A stretch of DNA of 61,339 nt from Leptolyngbya iicbica LK (GTDB taxonomy: Bacteria > Cyanobacteriota > Cyanobacteriia > Phormidesmidales > Phormidesmidaceae), in NCBI RefSeq assembly GCF_004212215.1, contig NZ_QVFV01000010.1, positions 66,584 through 127,922 on the forward strand. Direction: 5' to 3'. Position 1 is the stretch's first letter. The number at the start of each line of letters is the position of its first letter. The notes under the pieces were generated by a model. That model saw only the letters and a program-made list of their open reading frames with translations. It was not told where the DNA came from and did not search any database. This document shows positions 1 through 8,094 of the stretch, piece after piece. Position numbers and translations under genes: made by a program.

Positions 1-45
1 GGAAGTTTCTTTGACAGACATTAAAAACTGGTTTACAAATTGCTG

Positions 46-352
46 CTACTGCACCTCACTAGAGTGAGAAATGCTGTATCCGTCTTTTAGCTCCGAATAA
101 AATGAGCTATAAATTTCAGAAAAGAAATGAATTGTATATCCATAAGAGTCTAGATTTATCAAGATTTTTTTTGGCGGTTGATTTGAATCCAATCTCGAAA
201 AGCGTGTTAGCTGAATCCCATTCTTCATCTTCTTCAGTTTTAACTTCAATACAGTAGGAACTATCACGGTCGAATAAAAATAACAAAAAACTTGGAATAT
301 CATGTCTCCAGTAATAATTTATGTTGTCGATATAAAGATCTGAAATTGTCAT
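46..352 (-). pseudogene. Orphan small protein split by a shift in an A8 tract
   Basis: Two overlapping minus-strand frames look like halves of one protein. The first runs from the ATG at 352 (MTISDLYIDNINYYW...) and the second ends at 46 (...YGYTIHFFSEIYSSF...). They join at a run of eight A on the coding strand (plus-strand T run 165-172). With seven A the gene would read through as about 101 residues without a stop. The sequence is rich in Y, F, I and D and visibly AT-richer than its neighbours. I do not recognise the family; small acidic, aromatic proteins of this kind are often immunity or antitoxin proteins, but that is only a guess. The break could be a real mutation, slippage during expression, or a sequencing error in the homopolymer. 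Confidence 0.5.
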
Positions 353-570
353 GTCTAATGATAGAAAAGTTTAAGAGCACGCTATAGAAAAAACATCCAA
401 TTCTAAGGGTCGAATTTTGTCATGGGCAGCGTTGAGCCAGATTGATCTTAGTTTAGCCTCTGTTTTCTGGGTGAGGACAAGAGTGTTTGAGTGGCAGAGT
501 GAGGGGAGGCGATCGCCCCACTACTGCAAGCAGCCTCAGTTAAGCTATTAGTATCAGCGAGGACGGGCCT

Positions 571-735
571 GTGATGCATGAATCCGTAACCTTTGAAATA
601 TCAGCCGATCTGCTGGCAGCACTCAAACTCGGAGCCGAAGACCTGGGTCGCAATATGCGCCTGATTGCGGCAATCGCTTACTTTCAAGATTACAAGCGTT
701 CTCCCGGAAAAGCGGCTAAATTAGCTGACGATAAG
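571..735 (+). pseudogene. N-terminal fragment of an UPF0175-family (antitoxin-like) protein
   Basis: Starting at GTG 571 or ATG 574, the first 55 residues resemble the UPF0175 family: an N-terminal strand (VTFEISADLLAALKL), an acidic turn, then the helix with AAIAYFQ and the GKAAKLA segment. In complete members this is followed by a helix-turn-helix-like 'GLSR..F' stretch and another 25-30 residues. Here the similarity stops at LAD, and the frame runs on into the 3' end of hetZ on the other strand, giving unrelated residues. I read it as a truncated remnant left when the hetZ end was joined to it. No partner toxin gene (PIN domain) is visible next to it. Confidence 0.5.
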
Positions 736-751
736 CGCTTTTCCCTTATTT

Positions 752-1891
752 TTAAGAGCTGCTGGCTTCTTGGCGGAGACTTTGGGCATCGAGGTAAATT
801 TGTGCCCACTCCCCCGTAATTTGCTTAGGTTTCAAGTTTGTTTCCTTGGCAATGTCATCAAAGCTACGCCCGGCTTTGAGGTCATTCAAAATGCGTCGCT
901 GGATGGGGCTGCGGCTCGACTGAAACGCCTCCCATTGCTCAGGAATCAGGCCCAGGTTGTGATCTTTCAGAGACGTTTTGAGCCAGCCCAACACCAAGTC
1001 AGGTTGTTCTTTGAGCGTAAAGACCCGAATGGCGTGATAGCGAATCTTTTCCCGCAGGCGATAGGCTTCCTTCGTCGATAAGTTGAGGCGTTGGGCGATC
1101 GCCTCTTGAGAAAACCCCTGAAGATGGAGTTCAAGCCAAGCGACGGCAGTCTCATCGAGGGAGTCTTGCAAGTAGGCAGCAAAACTGGTTTTCACCTGCT
1201 CGCGAGCGACTTGAGCCGCTTCAGCATCAGTCTGCATTTCGTACTTGGCGACGGCTTCCACATCCAACAGACTCATGGAAGAATCCGGTTCATCCGTGCC
1301 GACTTCTTCCGAAATCAGGCGAATCATCTCGCCCGAAGGAATGTTGGTCATGCCGCCCCGCTGCGATCGCCGCAAATAGTTCACAAAGCGGTAGACCAAC
1401 AACGGTTGATTGCGAATGGGGCGCAGGCAATATTCTTCCACCGTGGCGAGCATCAGCAAATTGCGAATTTGCGGTCGGGAAGAGCACTGCCCAATCCATT
1501 GCACCTGCGACTTGAGATAGCGATCGCTTTGCAGCATTTCTTGAATCACTTCTTGCAGCACGTCGGTCACCGTGCGACGGCGATCGCGGCTGAGGGCAAT
1601 CCACGTGCGGACTTTGCTTCGCACCAAAAACAGACTGCTCAAGCGCTTGATGAGATTTTTGTACGCGCGATCGGGGCCGACCTGCCAGTAGCGCTGACGC
1701 AAAATTTGATAGCGATATTCCAGCGCTTGCACCAGAATTTGGAGCTTCGCGGGGTCGGCCTCATTAAACCGTTCTGGGTCAGAACCGAGTAGCCACTCCA
1801 AAATGCTGTGGCGAGAATTGTCGCTTTCGTCCGCCAACTCTGTAGCCAATCTGGTGGACCATTGTTGAGTGATGTCGTCTAACGCCGTCAT
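752..1891 (-). CDS. hetZ: HetZ family protein (heterocyst-differentiation regulator family)
   Basis: Encodes about 379 residues from the ATG at 1891 (MTALDDITQQW). The long middle part (ATVEEYCLRPIRNQPLLVYRFVN and the RRSQRGGMT segment) and the helix-turn-helix-like block LQGFSQEAIAQRLNLSTKEA are what I associate with HetZ, a DNA-binding protein needed early in heterocyst differentiation in Anabaena and also found in non-heterocystous filamentous cyanobacteria. The start at 1891 is preferred because GAGGA lies about 11 bases upstream. The frame remains open up to 2047, but that extension runs through a clear terminator hairpin of the upstream gene (2011-2048), so it is not coding. A second helix-turn-helix-like segment (IAKETNLKPKQI) ends the protein. 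No other het or pat genes are nearby. Confidence 0.85.
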   Translation of the reverse strand: MTALDDITQQWSTRLATELADESDNSRHSILEWLLGSDPERFNEADPAKLQILVQALEYRYQILRQRYWQVGPDRAYKNLIKRLSSLFLVRSKVRTWIALSRDRRRTVTDVLQEVIQEMLQSDRYLKSQVQWIGQCSSRPQIRNLLMLATVEEYCLRPIRNQPLLVYRFVNYLRRSQRGGMTNIPSGEMIRLISEEVGTDEPDSSMSLLDVEAVAKYEMQTDAEAAQVAREQVKTSFAAYLQDSLDETAVAWLELHLQGFSQEAIAQRLNLSTKEAYRLREKIRYHAIRVFTLKEQPDLVLGWLKTSLKDHNLGLIPEQWEAFQSSRSPIQRRILNDLKAGRSFDDIAKETNLKPKQITGEWAQIYLDAQSLRQEASSS

Positions 1892-2010
1892 GCTTTTGGT
1901 CTTCCTCGTCCAGCCCATAGCTGATTGTAGGGTGTATCGGAAACCACTGCTGCGGTGAATAGACAAACTGTTCAGGAATCTCAAACCAACGAACTGGGTC
2001 ACCCAACGGG

Positions 2011-2048
2011 GCATATAAAAAGGTGGGGTTGCAAATTGCAACTCCACC
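2011..2048 (-). terminator. Rho-independent terminator of the small membrane-protein gene
   Basis: Two 13-base arms (2022-2034 and 2036-2048) form an almost perfect palindrome with one mismatch. On the minus strand it is followed at once by TTTTTAT. It lies downstream of the 2099-2275 gene and upstream of the hetZ start at 1891, so it separates the two transcription units. Confidence 0.8.
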
Positions 2049-2098
2049 CACCGTGACAGGTACCGAAACCGGACGTCAAACCATCATTGCCCACACAA

Positions 2099-2275
2099 TT
2101 AATCAGTCGCCTGACGAGGCGTGCCTGACTCAAACGATTGGCCAAACGCCCAAATCATGCGTGTAGTGAGCACTGAGAGGGAGATCGCGGCAGTAATGGT
2201 CAGGGTGGCATGGGGAGCCAGCACCACGAGTAGCAAACCGCTAATGACTAACAGCAGCAACAGGGTCCTATCCAT
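2099..2275 (-). CDS. Small hydrophobic membrane protein, hypothetical
   Basis: A 58-residue protein beginning MDRTLLLLLVISGLLLVVLA, with one strong hydrophobic helix and a second, weaker one (LTITAAISLSVLTTRMIWAF), then a short polar tail. The start at 2275 is supported by AGGAGGG five bases upstream, one of the best ribosome binding sites in the window. The longer frame up to 2329 has a polar N-terminus and no such site. A terminator hairpin follows the stop. The function is unknown; I know of no diagnostic motif. Confidence 0.65.
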   Translation of the reverse strand: MDRTLLLLLVISGLLLVVLAPHATLTITAAISLSVLTTRMIWAFGQSFESGTPRQATD

Positions 2276-2352
2276 ACTCGCCCTCCTGGACTTTCCCGAA
2301 CCAACACCTACATCGTAAACACTCAACAATTGAGGTTGGGGAACTCTTAGAA

Positions 2353-2604
2353 TTACTTGAGGTTTAGCCTGGCCGTCGCAATGTTTTGTTGCATTATGCG
2401 GTGATCTTGAGGGCCTTGACTGAGTCCCCTAAACGCAGCCAAGGGCGCTGAGCAAATAGCGCCTTTCAAATCATCAGATTCCGCCAAGAAAAACTCGATC
2501 TCATCGATTTCAGCGGTAATTTCACTGATCCCAAGCCAATGAAGTCTTGTTAAGCGATACATCGAGCCGTGAATTACCGTTGCCCTTGCTAGCCACTCGC
2601 TCAT
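2353..2604 (-). CDS. Hypothetical protein, 83 residues, uncertain
   Basis: A short minus-strand frame with balanced composition and a plausible acidic helix (EITAEIDEIEFFLAESDDLKG). There is no clear ribosome binding site before the ATG at 2604 and I do not recognise a family. It fills the gap between the small membrane protein and the ExoD-like gene on the same strand. It may be a real cyanobacterial orphan or chance. Confidence 0.3.
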   Translation of the reverse strand: MSEWLARATVIHGSMYRLTRLHWLGISEITAEIDEIEFFLAESDDLKGAICSAPLAAFRGLSQGPQDHRIMQQNIATARLNLK

Positions 2605-2654
2605 TTTAATAAAGGCAAACTGTCGTCGTGAATACAGTTCCGCGCAGCAGTGAA

Positions 2655-3290
2655 TTATTCAGCGATGGGCATAGAAAATCCGTTGAGAATAAATTTCACT
2701 GCGGCAGAGCCCCCTTGCACCCCAGCAAACAGAATGACGCTGACCAGCGCCAGCGCCAGCACACAAATTGTCAGCCCCGCCAGGCTGATAAAACCGTCAT
2801 CATCGAGCAAGCCAAACCCGGTGACAAAAATCCCGATCGCAGGCAGGGTGTTGGTGCCGGGAATGGGGATCATCATGCAGATCGACATCAACGCGATCGC
2901 CAGCCCTAAAACGATCCGCCCCGCTCGACTCGTACACACTGGCGTCAATCGCGGGCGCGACAGCACCTCAATGCGCCGCAGCCAGGGCAATCCCGCCTTT
3001 ACCACTTTTTGAATCTGCGCGAGGCCAAACCCTTTTTCCTTCCAACGGGCGGGCAACCAGGGGCGATGCCGTCCAGCAATCAGCTGCACCGCCAGCACAA
3101 ACATCAAAATCCCAAACGGAATCGAATAGCCCGGTGCCGGGATCGGCAACGCTGACGGCAAAGCCAATAACACAAACAAAAAGCCGAAGGTCCGCTCTTC
3201 GGCCAGATTTAAGATGTCAGCCAGGACTACCTGTTCTGAGCGCGATTCATCAAAAAAGAATTGCTCTAGCTCAACCGAAAGACGGGCCAT
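2655..3290 (-). CDS. ExoD-family integral membrane protein
   Basis: About 211 residues from the ATG at 3290 (MARLSVELEQFF). The pattern fits the ExoD family: a polar N-terminal helix with L.DIL.LAEERTFGFLFVLLALPSALP, the paired proline-rich turns PIPAPGYS and MMIPIPGTNTLPA, and three to four membrane helices. In rhizobia ExoD affects exopolysaccharide production and alkaline tolerance; the biochemical role is not established and cyanobacteria often carry a homolog. The frame could start three codons earlier (MWSMAR). It is transcribed in the same direction as the VTT protein upstream, with about 40 bases between them. Confidence 0.8.
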   Translation of the reverse strand: MARLSVELEQFFFDESRSEQVVLADILNLAEERTFGFLFVLLALPSALPIPAPGYSIPFGILMFVLAVQLIAGRHRPWLPARWKEKGFGLAQIQKVVKAGLPWLRRIEVLSRPRLTPVCTSRAGRIVLGLAIALMSICMMIPIPGTNTLPAIGIFVTGFGLLDDDGFISLAGLTICVLALALVSVILFAGVQGGSAAVKFILNGFSMPIAE

Positions 3291-3328
3291 TGACCACACT
3301 CATAACCACAGCTTCATCATTATCCGAC

Positions 3329-3910
3329 TCAGAGGAGCTTTAGCGCGACCAGGCCCAGCACGGCCACCCCTAACCCGACCCACAGCAGCCGCTCTGAGGA
3401 ATTTTGCACCCAGGTTTGCACGCGATCGCCACCATAAGCCATCAAGCCGCCCACCAAGAGAAATCGGGCATTACGGCCAATCACCGACGCCAAAACGAAC
3501 TGCCCAAAATCAAAGTGAAATACGCCTGAAGCTAGCGTGAAGATCTTGTAAGGAATCGGCGTCACCGCCGCCATCAACACGCCCCAGAAGCCCCATCGCT
3601 CATAAATGCCTTCCACTTGGCTGAAGGTCTTGAGCTCTGGGTCATAGAATTGCACGACCGCGCTGCCAATCGTATCGAAGGCATAATGACCGATCGCATA
3701 ACCCAACAGGCCGCCCAAGACTGAACCCACCCCACAAATCAGGGCAAACCGCAGCGATCGCTGCGGCGCACCGGTACAGAGCGCCAGTAACAGCGGGTCG
3801 GCTGGCACCGGCACCACACATGACTCCGCTAGGGCAAACCAAAACAAAATGTGCTCACCGTAAGGCTTTTCGCTCCAACTAGAGAGATGCGTATAGGCTT
3901 TTTGGAGCAT
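3329..3910 (-). CDS. VTT/DedA-type membrane protein (YqaA-like)
   Basis: 193 residues with four to five membrane helices. It carries the VTT-domain features: ESCVVPVPADPLLLALC near the N-terminus, a GSVLGGLLGYAIGHYAFD glycine-rich segment, then RWGFWGVLMAAVTPIPYKIFTLASGVFHF with the proline-containing re-entrant loop. YqaA/DedA proteins are inner-membrane proteins linked to lipid scrambling and membrane homeostasis; the substrate here cannot be told from sequence. The length is close to the short YqaA-like subgroup. It lies directly upstream of the ExoD-like gene on the same strand. Confidence 0.85.
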   Translation of the reverse strand: MLQKAYTHLSSWSEKPYGEHILFWFALAESCVVPVPADPLLLALCTGAPQRSLRFALICGVGSVLGGLLGYAIGHYAFDTIGSAVVQFYDPELKTFSQVEGIYERWGFWGVLMAAVTPIPYKIFTLASGVFHFDFGQFVLASVIGRNARFLLVGGLMAYGGDRVQTWVQNSSERLLWVGLGVAVLGLVALKLL

Positions 3911-4119
3911 AAATTCAAAAATATTACGGAATATAAAACGTATTCACCATAGCAGGTCAAACCTAGCGGTGTGGCATCGGCCTCAGCCGCTCCTGCGCCC
4001 AGTCCCGTGGCCTCAGTCACTTGCGCCAGAGGCACAGTGCTTGTGCACCCAATCGATCACCATCGCAACCAGGCATCGGGGGCAGGCTAGACGTCTGCTG
4101 AGACTCCAGCGGCATTGGT

Positions 4120-4737
4120 TTAGAACTGTTTTGGCGATCGCGGCGGCAAAGCTTCGACCCGGGTGCCCAACGTACATTCGCCATCCCAAACCAGCGCGAG
4201 TCGTTGCCAGCCGGCCTCTGTGAGCCATAGCTCCCCGGCATGAGTCTCGTAATCTTGGGACGTTGCGCCCGCCGCCTGCAACAAATCTTGCAAGCACAAC
4301 TCACCAGGAATCGCGATCGCAGTCTGACGCAGCAGCCACTCTAAGCGGGCTTGGCCCGCCCAATCTAGCGCCGCTTGCAAAAAAGGAAAAATGGCAATGC
4401 CAGTGGCGCTTTCTACCCCGACTAAAATAGCCTGCACATAGCCCGCTGCCTCGTCATCCGCCAATGCCGTCAAACGCGACACCATCAGCGCCACCAGCTG
4501 ATCAACAAAATGACTACCCAAAGCCTCATGTAGCGCCTCAATTTGGTGCTGTACCCCAGCTTGCGGGGCCCCCAGCACATCCGACCAATCAACCTGAGGG
4601 AAAGCCGCCTGCAACAAGTCATAGCAGCGTTCGTTCAGATGAAATGCAGCCTGCTCGGCATCACAAGAAAAATCTTGCCCCGGCACGGCACCAGCTTCTA
4701 CCAAAAGCTGAAAAAGATCGACGGCTGTTTGACGCAT
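4120..4737 (-). CDS. Conserved-looking cyanobacterial hypothetical protein
   Basis: 205 residues, acidic and alanine/leucine-rich, without a signal peptide or membrane helix. Predicted all-helical, with regular segments such as LVALMVSRLTALADDEAAGYVQAIL and a C-terminal strand-rich end (HAGELWLTEAGWQRLALVWDG). I do not recognise a domain. The start MRQTAVDLFQLLVEAG at 4737 fits the composition. It is flanked by the VTT gene downstream on the same strand and by a repeat-bearing intergenic region upstream. Confidence 0.6.
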   Translation of the reverse strand: MRQTAVDLFQLLVEAGAVPGQDFSCDAEQAAFHLNERCYDLLQAAFPQVDWSDVLGAPQAGVQHQIEALHEALGSHFVDQLVALMVSRLTALADDEAAGYVQAILVGVESATGIAIFPFLQAALDWAGQARLEWLLRQTAIAIPGELCLQDLLQAAGATSQDYETHAGELWLTEAGWQRLALVWDGECTLGTRVEALPPRSPKQF

Positions 4738-4974
4738 AAAACGACACCAATAAAAGCGACTTTTACAAAAATTAAAGATTAGCTTTCACCTTAGCGTAGC
4801 CAACGTCAGACAGCCTGTTTGTAGCTTTGGGCACCAGTTGGATGAATTGGGTCTGGGGACTGATACTTTGGGGCGTCCAAGGTTTGGGATAGCCGCTTTA
4901 ACGAAAGAGGAGCGATCATGAGCCATTGGCTGTCAGAGGACGTGGAGATCAAGGTCAAAATCTTTATATAGTCG

Positions 4975-5158
4975 GCAGTCAGGCGCCGAGAGCCCAACAG
5001 CTTCAAGCATGGACATTTAATCGAAGTGTGGGCAGCCGAGACAGCTGTCCCGAAACAGGCAAGCTGTCTGCCTGACAATATCTGGATTTGCTAAAACCTG
5101 CCCTCAATCCCTCGTTTTTCTGCCAAAGAGATGCACGGAGCTATCTACGCAACGCTAT
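4975..5158 (+). repeat. Structured dispersed repeat, copy A
   Basis: About 184 bp similar over its whole length to 13406-13589 in the same orientation. Shared blocks include the start (GCAGTCAGG.GCCGAGAGCCC), AAGTGTGG.CAGC, TGGATTTG.TAAAACC and the end (CGGAGCTATCT.CGCAAC.CTAT). It contains two hairpins: 5030-5050 (7-bp arms, 7-base loop) and 5056-5074 (6-bp arms, 7-base loop). The loop of the first hairpin is the reverse complement of the loop in copy B. Confidence 0.8.
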
Positions 5159-5186
5159 GTCGGCCCTGAATTGGAAAACAAACGAT

Positions 5187-5228
5187 CCCCCCATGCTTGC
5201 TCTTACATTTGCGAGCAAACATGGGGGG
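5187..5228. repeat. Strong 16-bp stem-loop
   Basis: Arms 5187-5202 and 5213-5228 pair over 16 bases with one mismatch (C6 ATG ... CATG G6), with a 10-base loop. No T tract follows on either strand, so it is not a classical terminator. It lies about 200 bases downstream of the repeat-protein gene on that gene's strand and next to repeat copy A. Confidence 0.7.
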
Positions 5229-5427
5229 ACGTGAGACTTGGCACGACCCTAGAGAGGGCAGCATCAGTGAGGCATGTGAGTACCCTTGGCGAAGGGCAAC
5301 AACCGTTAGGAACGGGATCCCGCATTAACATTCACCGCCTGCACTCATGGAATTGATTCACAACCACTCTCAACCCTCTATGAAGGACCGTGATATTCAA
5401 GATTTCCTGAGGCATATCATGCCGTCG

Positions 5428-6108
5428 CTAGCGGACTCCGTTAGGCACCGCGCGATTATTGGGTTCCAAATCGTTGGGTGCAATGATGCCATCGGTGGGT
5501 GCAGCGTCATCCACCATGGTCTCTTGGTTCGTCGTCGCTGGCTCTCGGTCAACTTCGACCCGATTGCTCGGCTCATTAGAGTTCGGAACGATGATGCCAT
5601 CGGTGGGCGCTGCCGTGTCCGGTTCAGACATGGGCTCGTCAAATTCTAGGGCGCCGTCCTGAGGCACTGCCCGATTATTCGGAGAGTTGCTGTTTGGAGA
5701 AATGACACCTTCGATTTCCTCAGGGGTTGACGAATTGGGCTCACTAGACAATTCGTTGGTTGTCGGTTCTCGATACTCTTCATAGACGTCGTCGTAGCCG
5801 TTGTCAGCCTCAGTTGGGGTCCCTTCATCCGGCACGGCGCGATTATTAGGAGAGTTGCTATCAGGCACGATAATGCCATCGATGAGATCAGCGTTTTCTA
5901 CTTCTCCGGTTGCTTCGTCAGCTTCAACACCAGCATCGGGGATCGCTCGATTATTGGGAGACTGACTATCAGGAGAAATGACACCTTCTGTGGGGGAAGG
6001 ATGAGTTTCCATCATTTCTGACCCATCTTCGTGCATGTCAGCCCGAGCGATCGCACCCATAGTGAGGGCAACCGTTGCGGAAAGAGAGCATAAGATAAAG
6101 CGTTTCAT
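5428..6108 (-). CDS. Secreted repeat protein with five SPNNRAVP-type motifs
   Basis: About 226 residues starting at the ATG at 6108 (MKRFILCSLSATVALTMGAI), which gives a clean signal peptide ending near ARADMH and has AGAGGT just upstream. The longer frame to 6204 hides this signal. The mature protein is acidic and low in complexity. It carries five copies of a motif close to DGIIVPNSNSPNNRAVP, separated by acidic, T/E-rich linkers of 20-45 residues (SPDSQSPNNRAIP, VPDSNSPNNRAVP, SPNSNSPNNRAVP, VPNSNEPSNRVEV, APNDLEPNNRAVP). I do not know this repeat. Export and a regular short motif suggest an extracellular, periplasmic or envelope-binding role, but this is inference. Confidence 0.7.
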   Translation of the reverse strand: MKRFILCSLSATVALTMGAIARADMHEDGSEMMETHPSPTEGVISPDSQSPNNRAIPDAGVEADEATGEVENADLIDGIIVPDSNSPNNRAVPDEGTPTEADNGYDDVYEEYREPTTNELSSEPNSSTPEEIEGVISPNSNSPNNRAVPQDGALEFDEPMSEPDTAAPTDGIIVPNSNEPSNRVEVDREPATTNQETMVDDAAPTDGIIAPNDLEPNNRAVPNGVR

Positions 6109-6645
6109 AGATACCTCTGCGTAACAAAATGCAGATTGGCTGTTCACAATATCGCTATAGACTCCAATGAGTTTTGCGCTATAGCGGTGGAAATGATTTT
6201 TCAAATTTCAACCAACCAATCAGCTATTAACACCCTAAAAGGTATCCAGGGCAGTTTTGATGGATCGAACGACAGGTTATATCTCATTCCAAGGTGACAG
6301 AATGAAGCATCATCCCAAGCGAACAACGAGGATACTTCCACACTCTCCATGCATCTTGCCTATGATTTTGGAAAGTCGTTGCAGCCATCTCTGAGCAGTC
6401 GTTAAACCCAGGACTGGGTTGACCGCCAATACCGTCTGCCAACCATGGCCACACCAAGTTTACGCACGTTATCGGACCCAGTTGGCTCACCCGACAGTAG
6501 AGCAGAGGTGGCCTCAGGCAGCCTTGACGTTTTCGCTAGCAATGCAGTCGAGGCTGGGGATCATTCACCGTAACGATCGCACGCCCTATTTCTGCCAAGA
6601 ATCCGCTAGGGTAGGGGATGCCACGCCATCACTGCGGAGAGGGGA
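6109..6645. other. 537-bp intergenic region between divergent genes
   Basis: It separates the repeat-protein gene (minus) from dnaB (plus), so both promoters should lie here. The part near 6180-6300 is AT-rich. I see no gene, RNA or clear operator. Confidence 0.5.
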
Positions 6646-7995
6646 ATGGTTCAGAATCTGGATTTTCAGGGCTATAGCGATCGCCTGCCGCCCCAAAACG
6701 TTGATGCAGAAGAAGCCATTCTCGGCGGTGTGCTGCTCGATCCGGAAGCGATCGGGCGGGTCATGGAAATTCTTAACCCCGACGCCTTTTACATCAGCGC
6801 CCACAAAACCATTTATCGCGCCGCAATGGATCTTCATAGTCGGGGCTTGCCCGCCGACCTGATGACCGTCACCAACTGGCTCAAAGACCGCGAGCTCTTG
6901 GAAAAAGTCGGCGGCACCAGCCGCATTGCCCAACTCGTCGATCGCACCCTCAGCGCGGCCAACATCGACCAATACGCCCAGCTCGTCATGGAGAAATTCA
7001 TGCGGCGGCGGCTCATTCAAATTGGCGGCGAAATCTCCCAGCTCGGCTTTGAGGCTGACCAACCTCTCGAACTGTCCCTCGATGAAGCGGAACAAAAACT
7101 CTTTGCTATTACCCAAGATCGGCCCCAGCAAGCCCTCACCTCCACCGCTGACATCCTGATCGAGACCTTCGCCGAAATCGAAGAGCGGGCTGAAGGCATC
7201 GTCCTCCCTGGCGTGCCCTGCGGCTTCTATGATTTGGACGCGATGACCCAGGGCTTTCAGCGATCGGACCTCATCATCGCCGCTGGCAGGCCGTCCATGG
7301 GGAAGACCGCCTTCGTTTTGAACATTGCGCGGAACATCGCCAGCACCCAAAAACTCCCTGTCGCCATCTTTAGCTTGGAGATGTCGAAGCAGCAGTTGGT
7401 GTATCGTCTACTCTCCAGCGAACTCGCCCTCGAAACCAGTCGCCTGCGCACCGGACGATTGAATCCCAACGAGTGGACGATTCTCGGACAGGGGATCAAC
7501 CAACTCTCGGAAATGCCCGTTTTCATTGACGATACGCCCAACATTTCAGTCAACGAAATGCGCTCTAAGGCGCGACGGCTTCAGGCAGAACAGGGCGGTG
7601 CATTGGGGCTAATCCTGATCGACTACCTGCAGTTGATGGAGGGCAGCAGCGATAACCGGGTGCAGGAATTGTCGAAAATCACGCGATCGCTCAAAGGGCT
7701 TGCCCGTGAACTCAACGTGCCGATCATCTCTCTCTCGCAGCTCAGCCGGGGCGTCGAATCCCGCACCAACAAGCGGCCCATGATGTCTGACCTGAGGGAA
7801 TCTGGGAGTATTGAGCAGGATGCCGACGTGATTATGATGCTGTATCGGGAGGAATACTACGATCCGGATACGCCCGATCGCGGTATTGCCGAAATCATCA
7901 TCACCAAACACCGGAATGGCCCGACCGGAACCGTGAAGCTGCTGTTTGAGCCGCAGTACACTCGTTTTCGGAATTTGGCGCAACCGCCGGGTTAA
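6646..7995 (+). CDS. dnaB: Replicative DNA helicase DnaB
   Basis: 449 residues, normal length and without an intein, which many cyanobacterial dnaB genes carry. The N-terminal DnaB domain (PPQNVDAEEAILGGVLLDPEA onward) is followed by the RecA-like ATPase with Walker A GRPSMGKT at residues 214-221, Walker B-type LILIDYLQLM near 320, and the LSQLSRGVESR.NKRP.MSDLRESG block. It is the hexameric 5'-3' helicase that unwinds DNA at the fork. The start at 6646 has GGAGAGGGG just upstream. It stands alone rather than in the rplI-dnaB arrangement. No dnaA or dnaN is in the window. Confidence 0.97.
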   Translation: MVQNLDFQGYSDRLPPQNVDAEEAILGGVLLDPEAIGRVMEILNPDAFYISAHKTIYRAAMDLHSRGLPADLMTVTNWLKDRELLEKVGGTSRIAQLVDRTLSAANIDQYAQLVMEKFMRRRLIQIGGEISQLGFEADQPLELSLDEAEQKLFAITQDRPQQALTSTADILIETFAEIEERAEGIVLPGVPCGFYDLDAMTQGFQRSDLIIAAGRPSMGKTAFVLNIARNIASTQKLPVAIFSLEMSKQQLVYRLLSSELALETSRLRTGRLNPNEWTILGQGINQLSEMPVFIDDTPNISVNEMRSKARRLQAEQGGALGLILIDYLQLMEGSSDNRVQELSKITRSLKGLARELNVPIISLSQLSRGVESRTNKRPMMSDLRESGSIEQDADVIMMLYREEYYDPDTPDRGIAEIIITKHRNGPTGTVKLLFEPQYTRFRNLAQPPG

Positions 7996-8094
7996 GCATG
8001 TGAGGGTAGCTGGGTGGCTGGGTGGCTGGGTGAATGGGTCGTCCGAGGAAGAGAGTTTAGAATAACCTCAACCTGCAGAGTCCGGTAATGACCT
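7996..8094. repeat. Short GGGTGGCT simple repeat between dnaB and the Uma2 gene
   Basis: About 8010-8040 is a run of GGGTGGCT-type units. A related CCCACC-rich low-complexity stretch on the other strand sense lies at 56930-57018. Such tracts are common in cyanobacterial spacers; no function can be assigned. Confidence 0.5.

Larger units (their letters stand above)
4738..5427. other. 690-bp intergenic region with a dispersed repeat and a hairpin
   Basis: No convincing gene. It holds copy A of the 184-bp structured repeat (4975-5158), a strong hairpin (5187-5228) and, nearer the repeat-protein gene, GC-rich sequence with smaller possible stems. Short frames here are on repeat sequence and look non-coding. 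Confidence 0.6.

Noticed and set aside
1091-1792. A 233-codon plus-strand frame opposite hetZ
   Set aside because: Shadow of hetZ; basic, histidine-rich composition and no start signal.
6586-7350. A 254-codon minus-strand frame opposite dnaB
   Set aside because: Shadow of the dnaB coding sequence; no family features.
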